This document shows, one piece after another, positions 42,515-51,826 of a stretch of 64,000 nt of DNA. The position numbers were made by a program, and so were the translations under genes. The DNA comes from Hungatella effluvii (lineage in GTDB: Bacteria > Bacillota > Clostridia > Lachnospirales > Lachnospiraceae), in NCBI RefSeq assembly GCF_003201875.1, contig NZ_QJKD01000014.1, positions 114,473-178,472 of the forward strand, given 5' to 3'. Within the stretch, counting starts at the first letter, position 1. Every line of letters starts with the position of its first letter. Under the pieces are notes generated by a model. The model made no database searches and had not been told where the DNA came from. It saw only the letters and a program-made list of their open reading frames with translations.

Positions 42515-43615
42515 ATGAAAAAATCAATGAAAGCACTCTTACTCGCAGCAATGACAGTAACCGCACTCGCGGGCTGTTCTTCCAAACCGGCGGATCCGAC
42601 GACCGCCGCCACCGAGGCTGTAACGACCACTGCCGCCGATTCCGCGGCCGACACCGCTGCTGATACGACAGCCGCAGAAGGCGCCGATGCCGAAGACGGC
42701 AAGTCCTACACCATCGGCATCGGCCAGTTCGCGGAGCACGGCTCCCTGGACAACTGCCGCGAAGGCTTCTTACAGGGACTGGCAGACGAGGGAATCATCG
42801 AAGGCCAGAACTTAACCATTCTCTATGAAAACGCACAGGCGGACGGCGGAACAGCCAGCCAGATTATCAATAATTTCATCTCCAAAAAGGCCGATTTAAT
42901 CTGCGCTATTGCGACTCCGATCGCACAGGCTGCCTATGGCGGAGCGAAGAAAGACAACGTTCCTGTCATCTACACGGCTGTAACCGATCCGGTTGCCGCG
43001 GCGCTTGCAAACGAAGACGGAACACCTGTCGGCGAAGTAACCGGCACCAGCGACAAGCTTCCGGTAGAGAAGCAGTTAGAGATGATCCGGAAGATTCTTC
43101 CGGACGCGAAGAAGATCGGCATTCTCTACAGCACCAGCGAAGTAAACTCCGAAACCGCCATTGCCGAATACAAGGCCGCAGCTCCGGATTACGGATTTGA
43201 GATCGTGGAAGGCGCCGTAACCTCCACCGCCGATATCCCGTTAGCTGCCGACAGCATCCTGGAAAAAGTGGACTGCTTAAACAACTTAACCGACAACACC
43301 GTCGTAAGCTCTCTCCCGATGATCTTAGACAAAGCCTCCAAGAAAAACATTCCGGTATTCGGAAGCGAGGTAGAGCAGGTCAAGATCGGCTGCCTGGCTT
43401 CCATGGGTCTCGATTACGTGGATTTAGGAATTCAGACAGGTAAAATGGCCGCCAAAGTGTTAAAGGGCGAAAAGAAGGCCAGCGAGATGAACTTCGAGGT
43501 GATCGAGGAAGCTGCATTCTACGGCAACAGCAAGGTGGCCGACAACCTCGGCATCACACTTCCGCAGGAATTAACGGATTCCGCGGCTGCTGTCTTTGAC
43601 GAAATTACACAGTAA
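42515..43615 (+). CDS. trpX: Tryptophan ABC transporter substrate-binding lipoprotein
   Basis: 366 aa from the ATG at 42515 behind AGGAGG; an ORF start at 42443 lies in the terminator. Lipobox LAGC with the lipid-bearing Cys at 21, then an Ala/Thr-rich linker. The mature domain belongs to the ABC_sub_bind (PF04392) family (YTIGIGQFAEHGSLDNCREGFLQGL). The Trp T-box and the neighbouring permease and ATPase make this the TrpX type described in Firmicutes. Confidence 0.92.
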   Translation: MKKSMKALLLAAMTVTALAGCSSKPADPTTAATEAVTTTAADSAADTAADTTAAEGADAEDGKSYTIGIGQFAEHGSLDNCREGFLQGLADEGIIEGQNLTILYENAQADGGTASQIINNFISKKADLICAIATPIAQAAYGGAKKDNVPVIYTAVTDPVAAALANEDGTPVGEVTGTSDKLPVEKQLEMIRKILPDAKKIGILYSTSEVNSETAIAEYKAAAPDYGFEIVEGAVTSTADIPLAADSILEKVDCLNNLTDNTVVSSLPMILDKASKKNIPVFGSEVEQVKIGCLASMGLDYVDLGIQTGKMAAKVLKGEKKASEMNFEVIEEAAFYGNSKVADNLGITLPQELTDSAAAVFDEITQ

Positions 43616-43644
43616 TATACTACTTCTCCTGGAGGAAAGCTATC

Positions 43645-44529
43645 ATGTCAATCATACTTGGCGTTTTTGAAGAAGGCCTGGTCTATGCCATCATGGCACT
43701 GGGCGTCTATATCACATATAAGATTCTGGACTTTCCGGACTTATCCGTGGACGGAACATTTCCGCTTGGCGGAGCCGTAACGGTCACACTGATACTGGCC
43801 GGGGTTAATCCGGTGCTTACGCTGTTCGCCGCATTTGCGGCCGGCGTCCTGGCCGGATGCGTGACGGGATTCATTCACGTAAAATTAAAGGTTCGGGACC
43901 TGCTGTCAGGTATCATTGTCATGACCGCCCTCTACTCCGTCAACTTAAGAGTTGCGGGTAAATCTAACGTACCGATCTTTAACAGCGATTCGATCTTTGA
44001 AAATGACTTTGTAAGCCGTATTTTTCCGGCCGGCATCAGCAATTTCACCGTCGTTATCATTCTCGCCGTCATCGTGATCCTGGTAAAGCTCTTGCTGGAC
44101 CTCTATTTAAAGACACGGTCCGGCTGCCTGCTCCGGGCAGTCGGCGACAACGACACGCTGGTTACCTCTCTTGCCAAAGACAAGGGTATGGTAAAAATCG
44201 TGGGGCTGGCGATTGCCAACGGCCTGGCCGCTCTGGCCGGCTCCGTCTACTGCCAGCAGAAGGGCTTTTTTGAGATCAGCATGGGTACCGGCACCATCGT
44301 CATCGGTCTGGCAAATGTTATCATCGGAACGAAGCTGTTCAAACGTGTGGGCTTTGTCAAATCCACAACGGCCGTCGTTATCGGCTCCATCATTTACAAG
44401 GGCTGCGTCTCTCTAGCTATCTATATGGGCATGGAGGCCTCCGATTTGAAACTGATTACGGCCGCGCTGTTCCTCGTCATACTCGTACTCAGCAACGGCA
44501 GGGAAAAGAAGGTGAAGAGTCATGCTTGA
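43645..44529 (+). CDS. trpY: Tryptophan ABC transporter permease
   Basis: 294 aa with about eight membrane helices; branched-chain amino acid-type permease fold (DFPDLSVDGTFPLGGAV and RAVGDNDTLVTSLAKD). Thirty nt after trpX, with GGAGG. Overlaps trpZ by 8 nt. Forms the membrane channel of the tryptophan importer. Confidence 0.92.
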   Translation: MSIILGVFEEGLVYAIMALGVYITYKILDFPDLSVDGTFPLGGAVTVTLILAGVNPVLTLFAAFAAGVLAGCVTGFIHVKLKVRDLLSGIIVMTALYSVNLRVAGKSNVPIFNSDSIFENDFVSRIFPAGISNFTVVIILAVIVILVKLLLDLYLKTRSGCLLRAVGDNDTLVTSLAKDKGMVKIVGLAIANGLAALAGSVYCQQKGFFEISMGTGTIVIGLANVIIGTKLFKRVGFVKSTTAVVIGSIIYKGCVSLAIYMGMEASDLKLITAALFLVILVLSNGREKKVKSHA

Positions 44530-45295
44530 ATTAAAACAGATCAATAAATACTACAATCAGGGAACCGTCAACGAGATGTGCCTCTTCGAGAACTTCAGCC
44601 TGACCATCAAGGACCGCCAGTTCGTCTCCGTGGTCGGAAGCAACGGCTCCGGCAAGACTTCCCTGTTAAATATCATCTGCGGAAGCATTCCGTTGGACAG
44701 CGGACGCATCATCATCGGCGGAAAAGACATCACCAGTATGCCGGAATACAAGCGTCAGCGCCGTATCGGCCGCGTATACCAAAATCCGGCCATGGGAACG
44801 TGTCCGCACATGACAATCCTGGAGAATATGGCTCTGGCCGACAACAAGGGCAAGCCATTCAATCTTCTTCCCGGTACGAACCGCCAGCGAAATAATTACT
44901 ATAAGGAACAGCTTCATTCTCTCGGGCTGGGTCTGGAAGATAAGCTGCACGTGAAGGTCGGCGTACTCTCCGGCGGCCAGCGCCAGGCTATGGCGCTCTT
45001 AATGTCTACCATGACTCCCATCGAGTTTCTGATTCTCGATGAGCACACGGCCGCGCTGGACCCTAAGACAGCCGAGGTCATCATGGAATTGACGGACCAG
45101 ATCGTAAGGGAAAAGAACTTAACCACGATCATGGTAACCCACAATCTGCGCTACGCCGTGGAGTACGGCGACCGCCTGATCATGATGCATCAGGGCAGCG
45201 CCATCATCGACTCTGCCGATGAAGACAAGGCAGCTCTGAAGGTGGACGATATTCTGGACAGATTCAATGAAATCAGCATCGAATGCGGAAACTGA
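44522..45295 (+). CDS. trpZ: Tryptophan ABC transporter ATPase
   Basis: 257 aa. Walker A GSNGSGKTS near residue 38-46, signature LSGGQRQAMAL, Walker B FLILDEHTAALDP. Last gene of the T-box operon; it supplies energy for tryptophan uptake. Confidence 0.93.
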   Translation: MLELKQINKYYNQGTVNEMCLFENFSLTIKDRQFVSVVGSNGSGKTSLLNIICGSIPLDSGRIIIGGKDITSMPEYKRQRRIGRVYQNPAMGTCPHMTILENMALADNKGKPFNLLPGTNRQRNNYYKEQLHSLGLGLEDKLHVKVGVLSGGQRQAMALLMSTMTPIEFLILDEHTAALDPKTAEVIMELTDQIVREKNLTTIMVTHNLRYAVEYGDRLIMMHQGSAIIDSADEDKAALKVDDILDRFNEISIECGN

Positions 45296-45345
45296 TCTCT
45301 ATTACAGAAATGGATTTCTTCTTATAAAAGCTTTTCATCACAAAG

Positions 45346-45404
45346 AAATACCGCTGCCGAAAGACTCTTCTCACTTTGAAGAATTCTTTCGACAGCGGTA
45401 TTTT
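45346..45404. terminator. Bidirectional terminator between trpZ and the diguanylate cyclase gene
   Basis: AAATACCGCTGCCGAAAGA pairs across about 20 nt with TCTTTCGACAGCGGTATTT, with an inner GAAGA/TCTTC stem. T residues follow on both strands. Confidence 0.8.
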
Positions 45405-45416
45405 CTGTATTTTCCT

Positions 45417-47726
45417 TTAATCCGGCCTTTCCAGGATCATCATCTCTTCCTCTTCCCCATAGAACGCGATCTGGTTCTTGCCCCGCCCTTTGGCCATATA
45501 GAGCGCCTCATCCGCGTGTTTATAGAGTAATTCAAACGTATCCCCATCACGAGGGCCGAAGGCGATTCCAATGCTGATGGACACAATTCGCTCCTCTCCG
45601 TTCAGCGTCAGGGCGTATACCTGGCGGCGTACCTCCTCCGCCCGGAAGCTGGCGCACTCACAGTTCGGTATGTGATCCAGGAATACGATAAACTCATCGC
45701 CTCCGAACCGGGCAATTAAATCGTTCGACCGGAACGCACCCGAGAGAATCCGCGCCATCTTCTTTAAGACCGCGTCCCCCTCCTGATGGCCGTATTTGTC
45801 ATTGATCTCCTTGAAGCCGTCTAAATCCAGCATGATGAGACAGGACAGGCTGTCCTCATTTTTCAGAGCCTGCTCCACCTTCTCTTCAATATTCCTTCTG
45901 TTGTAGAGACCCGTCAGCGGATCCCGCTCTGAGGAATACATCAGTTCCATCTTCCGCTTCGTCTCCTCATCCACATCCCGCACATAGGCGAACGCAACCG
46001 GATTTCCCGAGACCGGCTCCGTCAGCAGGGAAACCGTACACGTCATCCATTTATAGTCCTCCGAGCCCGGATAAGTCGCGCGAAACAGCTCCTTTTGCTC
46101 CCGCTCTCCGGTATAATAAGCTGCCAGCATCCGGTTGGCCTGCATCTGCCCGGCGATCCTGTCGTGATCCGCCGGATGGACGTAGCGGCACATCTTCTCG
46201 ATGAATCTTCCACTGTACAGAAAGCCCTTGCCGCCTTCCAGCCAGTCTTTTCCATGGATGGTGCAGGCCATCACCTGCTGCCTCACAAGGTCCACGGACC
46301 ACATGGCGACCGCCTCCGAGAGAAGCGCCGCACGGTACTGCTCCTCCTGGGCGAAACGCCTTCGGATCCGCCTTTCCTCCGTGATGTCCTCCAGCGTTCC
46401 GATGGCCTTGGCGACCTCGCCTTTACCGCTTCTCACCGGAGTCAGCGACAGCCGGAAATACGTGTCCTCCGAAAAGGAGGTTCCGCCTGCAACTTCCACA
46501 GGCCCCGGTTCTTTGCCCTCGGCAATTCTCTTTAAGATCATCTTCCATTTTTCCAGATCCTCTGCCGCCACCAGCCCCAGGGCGGCCCCCTTCGTGGATA
46601 TCTGGTTTAAAACAGCCGGGAATTCCACCTCCTTCACGACCGGAGGCGAAATAAAGCTAAGGCTGTCGTCCTTCGGCACATACTCAAACGTGGTACCGGT
46701 GGAATGAAGAATCGCCAGTTCCAGCTTTTTCTTCTCCAGTTCCAGAGCCTCCTTCGAATCCAGGATGATATTTCTCGTCTTTCTGAACCAGAGAATAATG
46801 ACCGCCAGCTGTGCCAGGAAAAGTACAAGCATCTTCATCGTAAGGTATAAGGCTGTCTTTCCGATGTGCTCGCGGTACCAGTTGGAAACCGTATAGGGAA
46901 CCACGGTGAGCACAAACCAGTCGTTGATCTCGGCCGGCGCATAGTATACGATCCGTTTCTCATTCCCGGCTGTAAACAGGAATACGCCCTTCTCCTTTCG
47001 CTCCATCTTCTTCTGCAATTCGCTGACGGCTTCCACCCCCATATCCGTATCGCTGCGCAGAAAGCTGAAATATTCCCGACCATTGTACAGACTGTCCGCA
47101 TGGCTGGTCTGCATGATCACCGTTCCGTCTGACTTTAACACGTAGCTGTAGCTTCCGGAATTAAAGCCGTTGGTGGTTACCATGTCCACCATCTGATCCA
47201 CGATCATGATTCCGGCGATTCCGCCTTCTACACTCTTCCCCCGTGTCACGGGTGCGTAAAAGGCAAAGACCTCCTGTCCTGTCACGCTGGAGAGAAAGAC
47301 ATCCGTCATCCCGCTTTCCCCTCTGCAGATTCCCTCCACGTAACCTCCTACCGACTGGGGAAGAGCCTCGTGTCCAACGGTGTAAAGGCCTCCATCGGCC
47401 GAAACCAGCCTGATATTGGCGAATCCGCACTTCTCCTTCAGCTGCTCATAGACTCTCTGGCAGGCTTCCTCCGTCAATTCCGGCGTCTCCGCCAGGAAAT
47501 CCGCCGTATAACACACTTCCTCAAACACTCTGGTCAGTTCCGTCTTTACTGCAGTCTGGGACTGGTCATTGACATCCGCAAGGTGCTCTGTCGTCATGTT
47601 GGTCATCAGATGATCGACACGCTTCGAAAAATCATACAGAAACAGATAAATAAATGCCAGAACGAGTATGACAAGCAGGATTACTGTTCTCAAATGATTC
47701 CGGCTGAAGCTGTTTTCCTTTTTCAT
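45417..47726 (-). CDS. Membrane diguanylate cyclase with extracytoplasmic sensor domain
   Basis: 769 aa. Two membrane helices (about 13-31 and 295-316) enclose a dCACHE-like sensor domain. PAS-like regions follow, and residues about 595-760 are the GGDEF domain with intact RFGGDEF and the DLDGFKEINDKYGH start. It makes cyclic di-GMP from two GTP. No RxxD inhibitory site is clear five residues before GGDEF. No EAL domain. A c-di-GMP-I riboswitch in its leader suggests feedback by its own product. Confidence 0.93.
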   Translation of the reverse strand: MKKENSFSRNHLRTVILLVILVLAFIYLFLYDFSKRVDHLMTNMTTEHLADVNDQSQTAVKTELTRVFEEVCYTADFLAETPELTEEACQRVYEQLKEKCGFANIRLVSADGGLYTVGHEALPQSVGGYVEGICRGESGMTDVFLSSVTGQEVFAFYAPVTRGKSVEGGIAGIMIVDQMVDMVTTNGFNSGSYSYVLKSDGTVIMQTSHADSLYNGREYFSFLRSDTDMGVEAVSELQKKMERKEKGVFLFTAGNEKRIVYYAPAEINDWFVLTVVPYTVSNWYREHIGKTALYLTMKMLVLFLAQLAVIILWFRKTRNIILDSKEALELEKKKLELAILHSTGTTFEYVPKDDSLSFISPPVVKEVEFPAVLNQISTKGAALGLVAAEDLEKWKMILKRIAEGKEPGPVEVAGGTSFSEDTYFRLSLTPVRSGKGEVAKAIGTLEDITEERRIRRRFAQEEQYRAALLSEAVAMWSVDLVRQQVMACTIHGKDWLEGGKGFLYSGRFIEKMCRYVHPADHDRIAGQMQANRMLAAYYTGEREQKELFRATYPGSEDYKWMTCTVSLLTEPVSGNPVAFAYVRDVDEETKRKMELMYSSERDPLTGLYNRRNIEEKVEQALKNEDSLSCLIMLDLDGFKEINDKYGHQEGDAVLKKMARILSGAFRSNDLIARFGGDEFIVFLDHIPNCECASFRAEEVRRQVYALTLNGEERIVSISIGIAFGPRDGDTFELLYKHADEALYMAKGRGKNQIAFYGEEEEMMILERPD

Positions 47727-47855
47727 ATTTTTCCTCCTTGTTTCCTACAGGTCGCCATTTACGAATCAAGCAGCAGAAATATGTCAGGGATGGCCCCTTA
47801 AAAAACAATCTGTGAGAGAACTCATTAGATGCCGGCAGCATTTCTTTTATAAACG

Positions 47856-47980
47856 AAAAAAGGCTCCAGCCAGATTAATCTGGCTGAAGCCCCAACATAT
47901 CGTAAGGTTTTAGCAGCTGGCTGCCCATACGGCCCTTTAGCTTTGCGTCACTGCCTTTCGACAGTTTTGCCATTACTAAT
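47856..47980 (-). promoter_or_regulatory. c-di-GMP-I (GEMM) riboswitch with terminator
   Basis: On the minus strand the aptamer (about 47902-47976) contains ACTGTCGAAAGGCAGTGACG, then CAAAGC, GGGCC and GGCAGCCAGCTGC, the conserved GEMM-I core with its GAAA tetraloop and receptor. A terminator follows: GGCTTCAGCCAGATT / AATCTGGCTGGAGCC and T6 (47856-47891). The aptamer CAGCCAG could instead pair with CTGGCTG in the terminator, suggesting an OFF switch; that is inference. Confidence 0.93.
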
Positions 47981-48009
47981 ATAATAGATTCAGAACCCTG
48001 TCTTGTCAA
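47981..48009 (-). promoter_or_regulatory. Promoter of the riboswitch-diguanylate cyclase unit
   Basis: TTGACA (48004-48009), 17 nt, TATTAT (47981-47986) on the minus strand, just upstream of the aptamer. Confidence 0.7.
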
Positions 48010-48025
48010 CCATATTTTTCCAGTT

Positions 48026-49051
48026 CTACCGGCTCATTTCGCTCTGCGGCCCTTTCTGGTTGTGCTCACGGATAATCATGTTCATTTCCTCCAAATCCGA
48101 GGTCGGCAAGTCGCCGGGTATGGTATTTTTCAGGGCGCTGGCCGCGTTGCCGTAACGCACCGCCTTCATACAGTCTCCGCCGCTGCTTAGCAGCCCGTAT
48201 AAGGCGCCTGCGATATAGGCGTCCCCGCTTCCGATCCGGTCCACCACGTCGATGTTGCGATAGGGTTCTTCCTCATAATACTCATCTCTGGCAGCATCAT
48301 AAATCACGGAGCCGAAGGTATGGCTCTTCGGGCTGTGCACTACTCTCTGAGTGGATGCCACGATGGAGATCGGGTACTCCTCCGTAAAGCTCTTCATCAT
48401 CTCCCTGGCCGTTCCCGTCTTCTGAAAGGTCAGCCGGGCAGTGTCCTCCGAGCAGAAGAAAATATCCACATAGGGAAGAATCTGCTCGATGCACTCTCTC
48501 GCTTCCTCCCCCGTCCATAGATTCCCCCGGAAATTCACATCGAAGGAAATGATGGTGCCGGTGGATTTGAACCTGCGGATCATGTCAATGGCGGTCTTTC
48601 TCGTATTTTCACACAGAGCCAGGGTGATTCCCGTCGTGTGGAAACAGGTCGCCGCACGGTACATGTCCTCCGGGAACGAGTCCACGCTGATGCTGTAGAA
48701 GGAACTGTTCTTTCTGTCGTAAATAACCTTCGGTTTTCTGGGATGGGCTCCGTATTCATAGTAATAGAGTCCCAGTCTCGCATCGGAGCTGTGGTCATAG
48801 ACAAAGAAATCATCGCTGATTCCGTAGGAACGCACTTTATTTTTTACAAAATTGCCCATGTCATGGGATGGAAGCTGGGTCACCACGCCGGTGTGAAGTC
48901 CTAAAAGGGCCGCGCCGACTGCGACGTTTAACTCTGCTCCGCCCACCTGCTTCTGAAATGAATCACCGCGCACCAGGCGCTCCACTCCGGCCGGAGATAA
49001 ACGCAGAAGCAGTTCGCCTAAACTTAACAAATCAAATGGTCTGTCACTCAT
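48026..49051 (-). CDS. PfkB family sugar kinase, KDG kinase-like (second copy)
   Basis: 341 aa of the ribokinase fold. Motifs: GGAELNVAVGAALLG near 38-52 and the catalytic GSGDAYIAGALYG near 270. Its order and sequence parallel the neighbouring kinase at 49148 (both PfkB, both about 341-343 aa), so it is probably a diverged 2-keto-3-deoxygluconate kinase paralogue. A terminator separates the two genes, but GTGAGGA supports its own start. The exact substrate could differ. Confidence 0.85.
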   Translation of the reverse strand: MSDRPFDLLSLGELLLRLSPAGVERLVRGDSFQKQVGGAELNVAVGAALLGLHTGVVTQLPSHDMGNFVKNKVRSYGISDDFFVYDHSSDARLGLYYYEYGAHPRKPKVIYDRKNSSFYSISVDSFPEDMYRAATCFHTTGITLALCENTRKTAIDMIRRFKSTGTIISFDVNFRGNLWTGEEARECIEQILPYVDIFFCSEDTARLTFQKTGTAREMMKSFTEEYPISIVASTQRVVHSPKSHTFGSVIYDAARDEYYEEEPYRNIDVVDRIGSGDAYIAGALYGLLSSGGDCMKAVRYGNAASALKNTIPGDLPTSDLEEMNMIIREHNQKGPQSEMSR

Positions 49052-49088
49052 GATCGATCTTCCTCACTTCCAGATTGTTTTGACCTAT

Positions 49089-49136
49089 AAAAAGGGCCAT
49101 TCTGCAAAAGCTTATAAAAGCTGATTAGAATGACCC
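49089..49136 (-). terminator. Terminator between the two kinase genes
   Basis: GGGTCATTCT / AGAATGGCCC stem (one G-T pair) with an inner AGCTTTTATAAGCT stem and T5 on the minus strand, directly after the stop at 49148. Some read-through into the second kinase is likely needed. Confidence 0.75.
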
Positions 49137-49147
49137 CGCTGTCTTAA

Positions 49148-50179
49148 TTATCTCTGTACACGTCCTGAACCGTCTCCGCCTGCAAGGCTTTCAACGTCTT
49201 CTCTTGTAACCAGGTTGAAGTCGCCAGGGATGGTGTGCTTTAATGCAGAAGCAGCTACCGCATACTCCAGTGCACTCTTATAGTCCTTGCCGTCAACCAT
49301 GCCGCAGATCACACCGGCTGCAAAGGAGTCGCCGCCGCCTACACGGTCTACGATTGGTGTGATGTGGTACTTTCTGGAGTGATAGAACTCACGTGTCGCG
49401 CCGTCCATGATGCAGGCTGACCAGCCGTTATCGGAAGCGGAATGGCTCTCACGTAAGGAGCTGATGACATACTTGAAGCCGAACTTGTCGATCATCTGAT
49501 TGAAGATGTCAACATAGCCCTGTAACTCCAGCTCGCCGGAGGTTACGTCGGTGTTGCCCGGCTTGAAGCCGAGAACCTTTTCTGCATCCTCTTCGTTGCC
49601 GATGCATACGTCAACGTACTGCATTAAATTTGTCATGACCTTCTGAGCCTTCTCGGAAGACCATAATTTCTTACGGAAGTTAAGGTCTACGGAAACAGTC
49701 ACTCCGTGAGCCTTGGCAGCCTTGCAGGCCGCTTCTGTCAGTTCAGCCGCAGAATCGCTGACTGCCGGTGTAATTCCTGTGAAATGGAACCAGTCAGCAC
49801 CTTCGAAGATCTCATCAAAATTGAAATCAGCCTCAGTTGCTGTGGAAATAGAAGAATGAGCTCTGTCATAAACAACCGTAGACGCTCTCATGGCGGAACC
49901 GGTCTCTAAGAAGTAGATTCCCAGTCTCTCGCCGCATCTTGCGATGTGCTTTGTACATACGTTGTACTTTCTCAGTGCCGCTACTGCGCATTCACCGATC
50001 GGGTTCTTCGGAACTGCTGTCACAAACTCTGCGTCATGGCCGTAATTAGCCAGGGAAACTGCTACGTTTGCCTCACCGCCGCCGTAATTTACGTCAAATT
50101 CATCTGCCTGGATAAACTTCTCATTGTTCGGGGTAGATAATCTTAACATGATTTCGCCCATTGTTACTACTTTTGCCAT
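49148..50179 (-). CDS. kdgK: 2-keto-3-deoxygluconate kinase
   Basis: 343 aa, PfkB family. GGGEANVAVSLANYG near 32-46, RVGGGDSFAAGVICG near 280. It phosphorylates KDG to KDPG for the aldolase encoded next door. Start behind AAGGAG. Downstream of the eda-type gene by 50 nt, in the same transcription direction, in an operon controlled by the promoter at 50945-50973. Confidence 0.9.
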   Translation of the reverse strand: MAKVVTMGEIMLRLSTPNNEKFIQADEFDVNYGGGEANVAVSLANYGHDAEFVTAVPKNPIGECAVAALRKYNVCTKHIARCGERLGIYFLETGSAMRASTVVYDRAHSSISTATEADFNFDEIFEGADWFHFTGITPAVSDSAAELTEAACKAAKAHGVTVSVDLNFRKKLWSSEKAQKVMTNLMQYVDVCIGNEEDAEKVLGFKPGNTDVTSGELELQGYVDIFNQMIDKFGFKYVISSLRESHSASDNGWSACIMDGATREFYHSRKYHITPIVDRVGGGDSFAAGVICGMVDGKDYKSALEYAVAASALKHTIPGDFNLVTREDVESLAGGDGSGRVQR

Positions 50180-50229
50180 TATTTAATCTCCTTTTTCAAT
50201 CTATATTCGTACCAGTGCCGGGTATTGTC

Positions 50230-50880
50230 TTAAGCGCGTGCTGCCGCAACTGCCTTTACAAATTCCTGAGCCTTTGCTGTAACTGCCGCGAAATCGCCTG
50301 TCTTGGCGCCCTTTGTTAAGCTGCTGCCGGTTCCTACTGCGTAAGCGCCTGCCTTGATCCACTTGTCCACGTTGTCCACGTCAACACCGCCGGACGGCAT
50401 GAACTCGCCCTGAGGAAGCGGGCCCTTAAAGGAACTGATGGCTGCCGGTCCCATGATGTTGCCCGGGAATATCTTGATAACGTCACAGCCGCACTCTAAT
50501 GCGGTGATCGCCTCGGTTGGCGTCATAACGCCTGGAAGCATCGGGACTCTGTAGCGGTTGCACATTCTAATGGTATCTGCGTTTAAGCCAGGGCTTACAA
50601 CGTAGTTGGCGCCTGCCAGAATAACGGCTCTTGCTGTCTCCGGATCGAGTACAGTACCTGCGCCGATAACAACGTCTTTGTTATCTCTATATTTTTCAGC
50701 CATCTTCGCGATGAACTCAACCGGGTTGCCTTCATCCATGGTCATGGTAATCTCAATAAAATTAATGCCGCCTGCGATGATGGCGTCAACCACTTTCTCG
50801 CCCTGCTCCAGATCCTTTGCACGAACAACGGCTACCAGGCAGTCTTCTTTCATCTTTGCTAAAACCTGTTCTTTTTTCAT
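50230..50880 (-). CDS. eda: KDPG/KHG aldolase
   Basis: 216 aa. It splits KDPG to pyruvate and glyceraldehyde 3-phosphate. Class I aldolase residues: Glu in FIEITMTMDEG, Lys in DVIKIFPGN (Schiff base), and PSGGVDVDNVDKWIKAGA. Behind AGGAGAGA. First gene of the kdg operon; IclR gene lies upstream on the same strand. Confidence 0.94.
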   Translation of the reverse strand: MKKEQVLAKMKEDCLVAVVRAKDLEQGEKVVDAIIAGGINFIEITMTMDEGNPVEFIAKMAEKYRDNKDVVIGAGTVLDPETARAVILAGANYVVSPGLNADTIRMCNRYRVPMLPGVMTPTEAITALECGCDVIKIFPGNIMGPAAISSFKGPLPQGEFMPSGGVDVDNVDKWIKAGAYAVGTGSSLTKGAKTGDFAAVTAKAQEFVKAVAAARA

Positions 50881-50898
50881 GATTGCTCTCTCCTTCTT

Positions 50899-50973
50899 AT
50901 TCGCATATACGAATGTCTTTCATAATTGCGATTCTTATACTTGAATATTAATCGTTTCTCTTCATTTTGTCAA
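50899..50973 (-). promoter_or_regulatory. Promoter and palindromic operator of the eda-kdgK operon
   Basis: TTGACA (50968-50973), 17 nt, TAATAT (50945-50950) on the minus strand. Between promoter and eda lies ATTCGCATATACGAAT (50899-50914), a near-perfect 16-bp palindrome and a candidate site for the upstream IclR regulator. Confidence 0.75.
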
Positions 50974-50983
50974 CAGGTAATCT

Positions 50984-51745
50984 TTATATTTTTCCAAGAA
51001 ACCCTAACAGTCTTGAAACCTCCTGTCCTTTTGCTGCGACAAGAGCTCCCAGCGCCTCGTAATCCTCGGTCGGCTTGTACAGACTGGACACGCTGATCGC
51101 GCCCAGACAGGAACCATCCCGGTCGAACACGGGGGCACCCACACACTGCATGTGCTCTTCCATCTCCCGTGCATCGAACGCGTACCCGCGCTCCCGGACC
51201 TTCTCCAGCTCCTTTAAAAGCGATTCTCTTCCCAGTATCGTCCGATCCGTATGCCTGACAAATTTAATCCTGTTTATCACCTGCTCTCTCGTCTCCTCGT
51301 CACTGTATGCAAGAATGACCTTTCCCAGCGAGGTACAGTACATGGGATTCTTCGAGCCGACCGTCGCCGTGGTAATGATTGGGTTTTCCGGCTCAAACTT
51401 GCATATGTAGACAACGTGGTGGTCGGAAGGGATTCCGAAAAACACGGTCTTGCCCACTTCCTTTGAAAATGCCTTGAGCACCGGTTCAATTGTGCTGATA
51501 AAATCCAGATTATTCGTATAGTTAATTCCAATGCGGTAGGCCATCAGCCCGATGGTATAGCTCTGCTTCTGCCCCCTGGCCACATTGACCATCCCCATCT
51601 CGGCCAGCGTCGTCACAATATCGTAGGCGCTCGTCTTCGGGAGCTTCAGCTTCTCGCAGAGATCATCGAGCGTCGCTCCCTCCGGTGTTCTGGAAATCAT
51701 CTTTAAAATTTCCACGGTTCTCTGTGTCGTTCTGTTCAGTTTCAT
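50984..51745 (-). CDS. IclR family regulator, KdgR-like
   Basis: 253 aa. N-terminal winged helix (TTQRTVEILKMISRTPEGATLDDLCEKLKLPKTSAYDIVTTL) and C-terminal IclR effector domain (GCLASM-type region replaced by AISVSSLYKPTEDYEALG at the end). Located directly upstream of eda-kdgK, it should sense KDG or a related sugar acid. Its own promoter carries the TGTAAGTATTTACA site. Start behind GGAGG. Confidence 0.92.
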   Translation of the reverse strand: MKLNRTTQRTVEILKMISRTPEGATLDDLCEKLKLPKTSAYDIVTTLAEMGMVNVARGQKQSYTIGLMAYRIGINYTNNLDFISTIEPVLKAFSKEVGKTVFFGIPSDHHVVYICKFEPENPIITTATVGSKNPMYCTSLGKVILAYSDEETREQVINRIKFVRHTDRTILGRESLLKELEKVRERGYAFDAREMEEHMQCVGAPVFDRDGSCLGAISVSSLYKPTEDYEALGALVAAKGQEVSRLLGFLGKI

Positions 51746-51826
51746 GTTATGCCTCCGTTCTTACTCCTTTAGTATACCTCCCCGTGCCTTTAAAAGGCAA
51801 TATGAAATGCTCTCCTACGAAGTATT

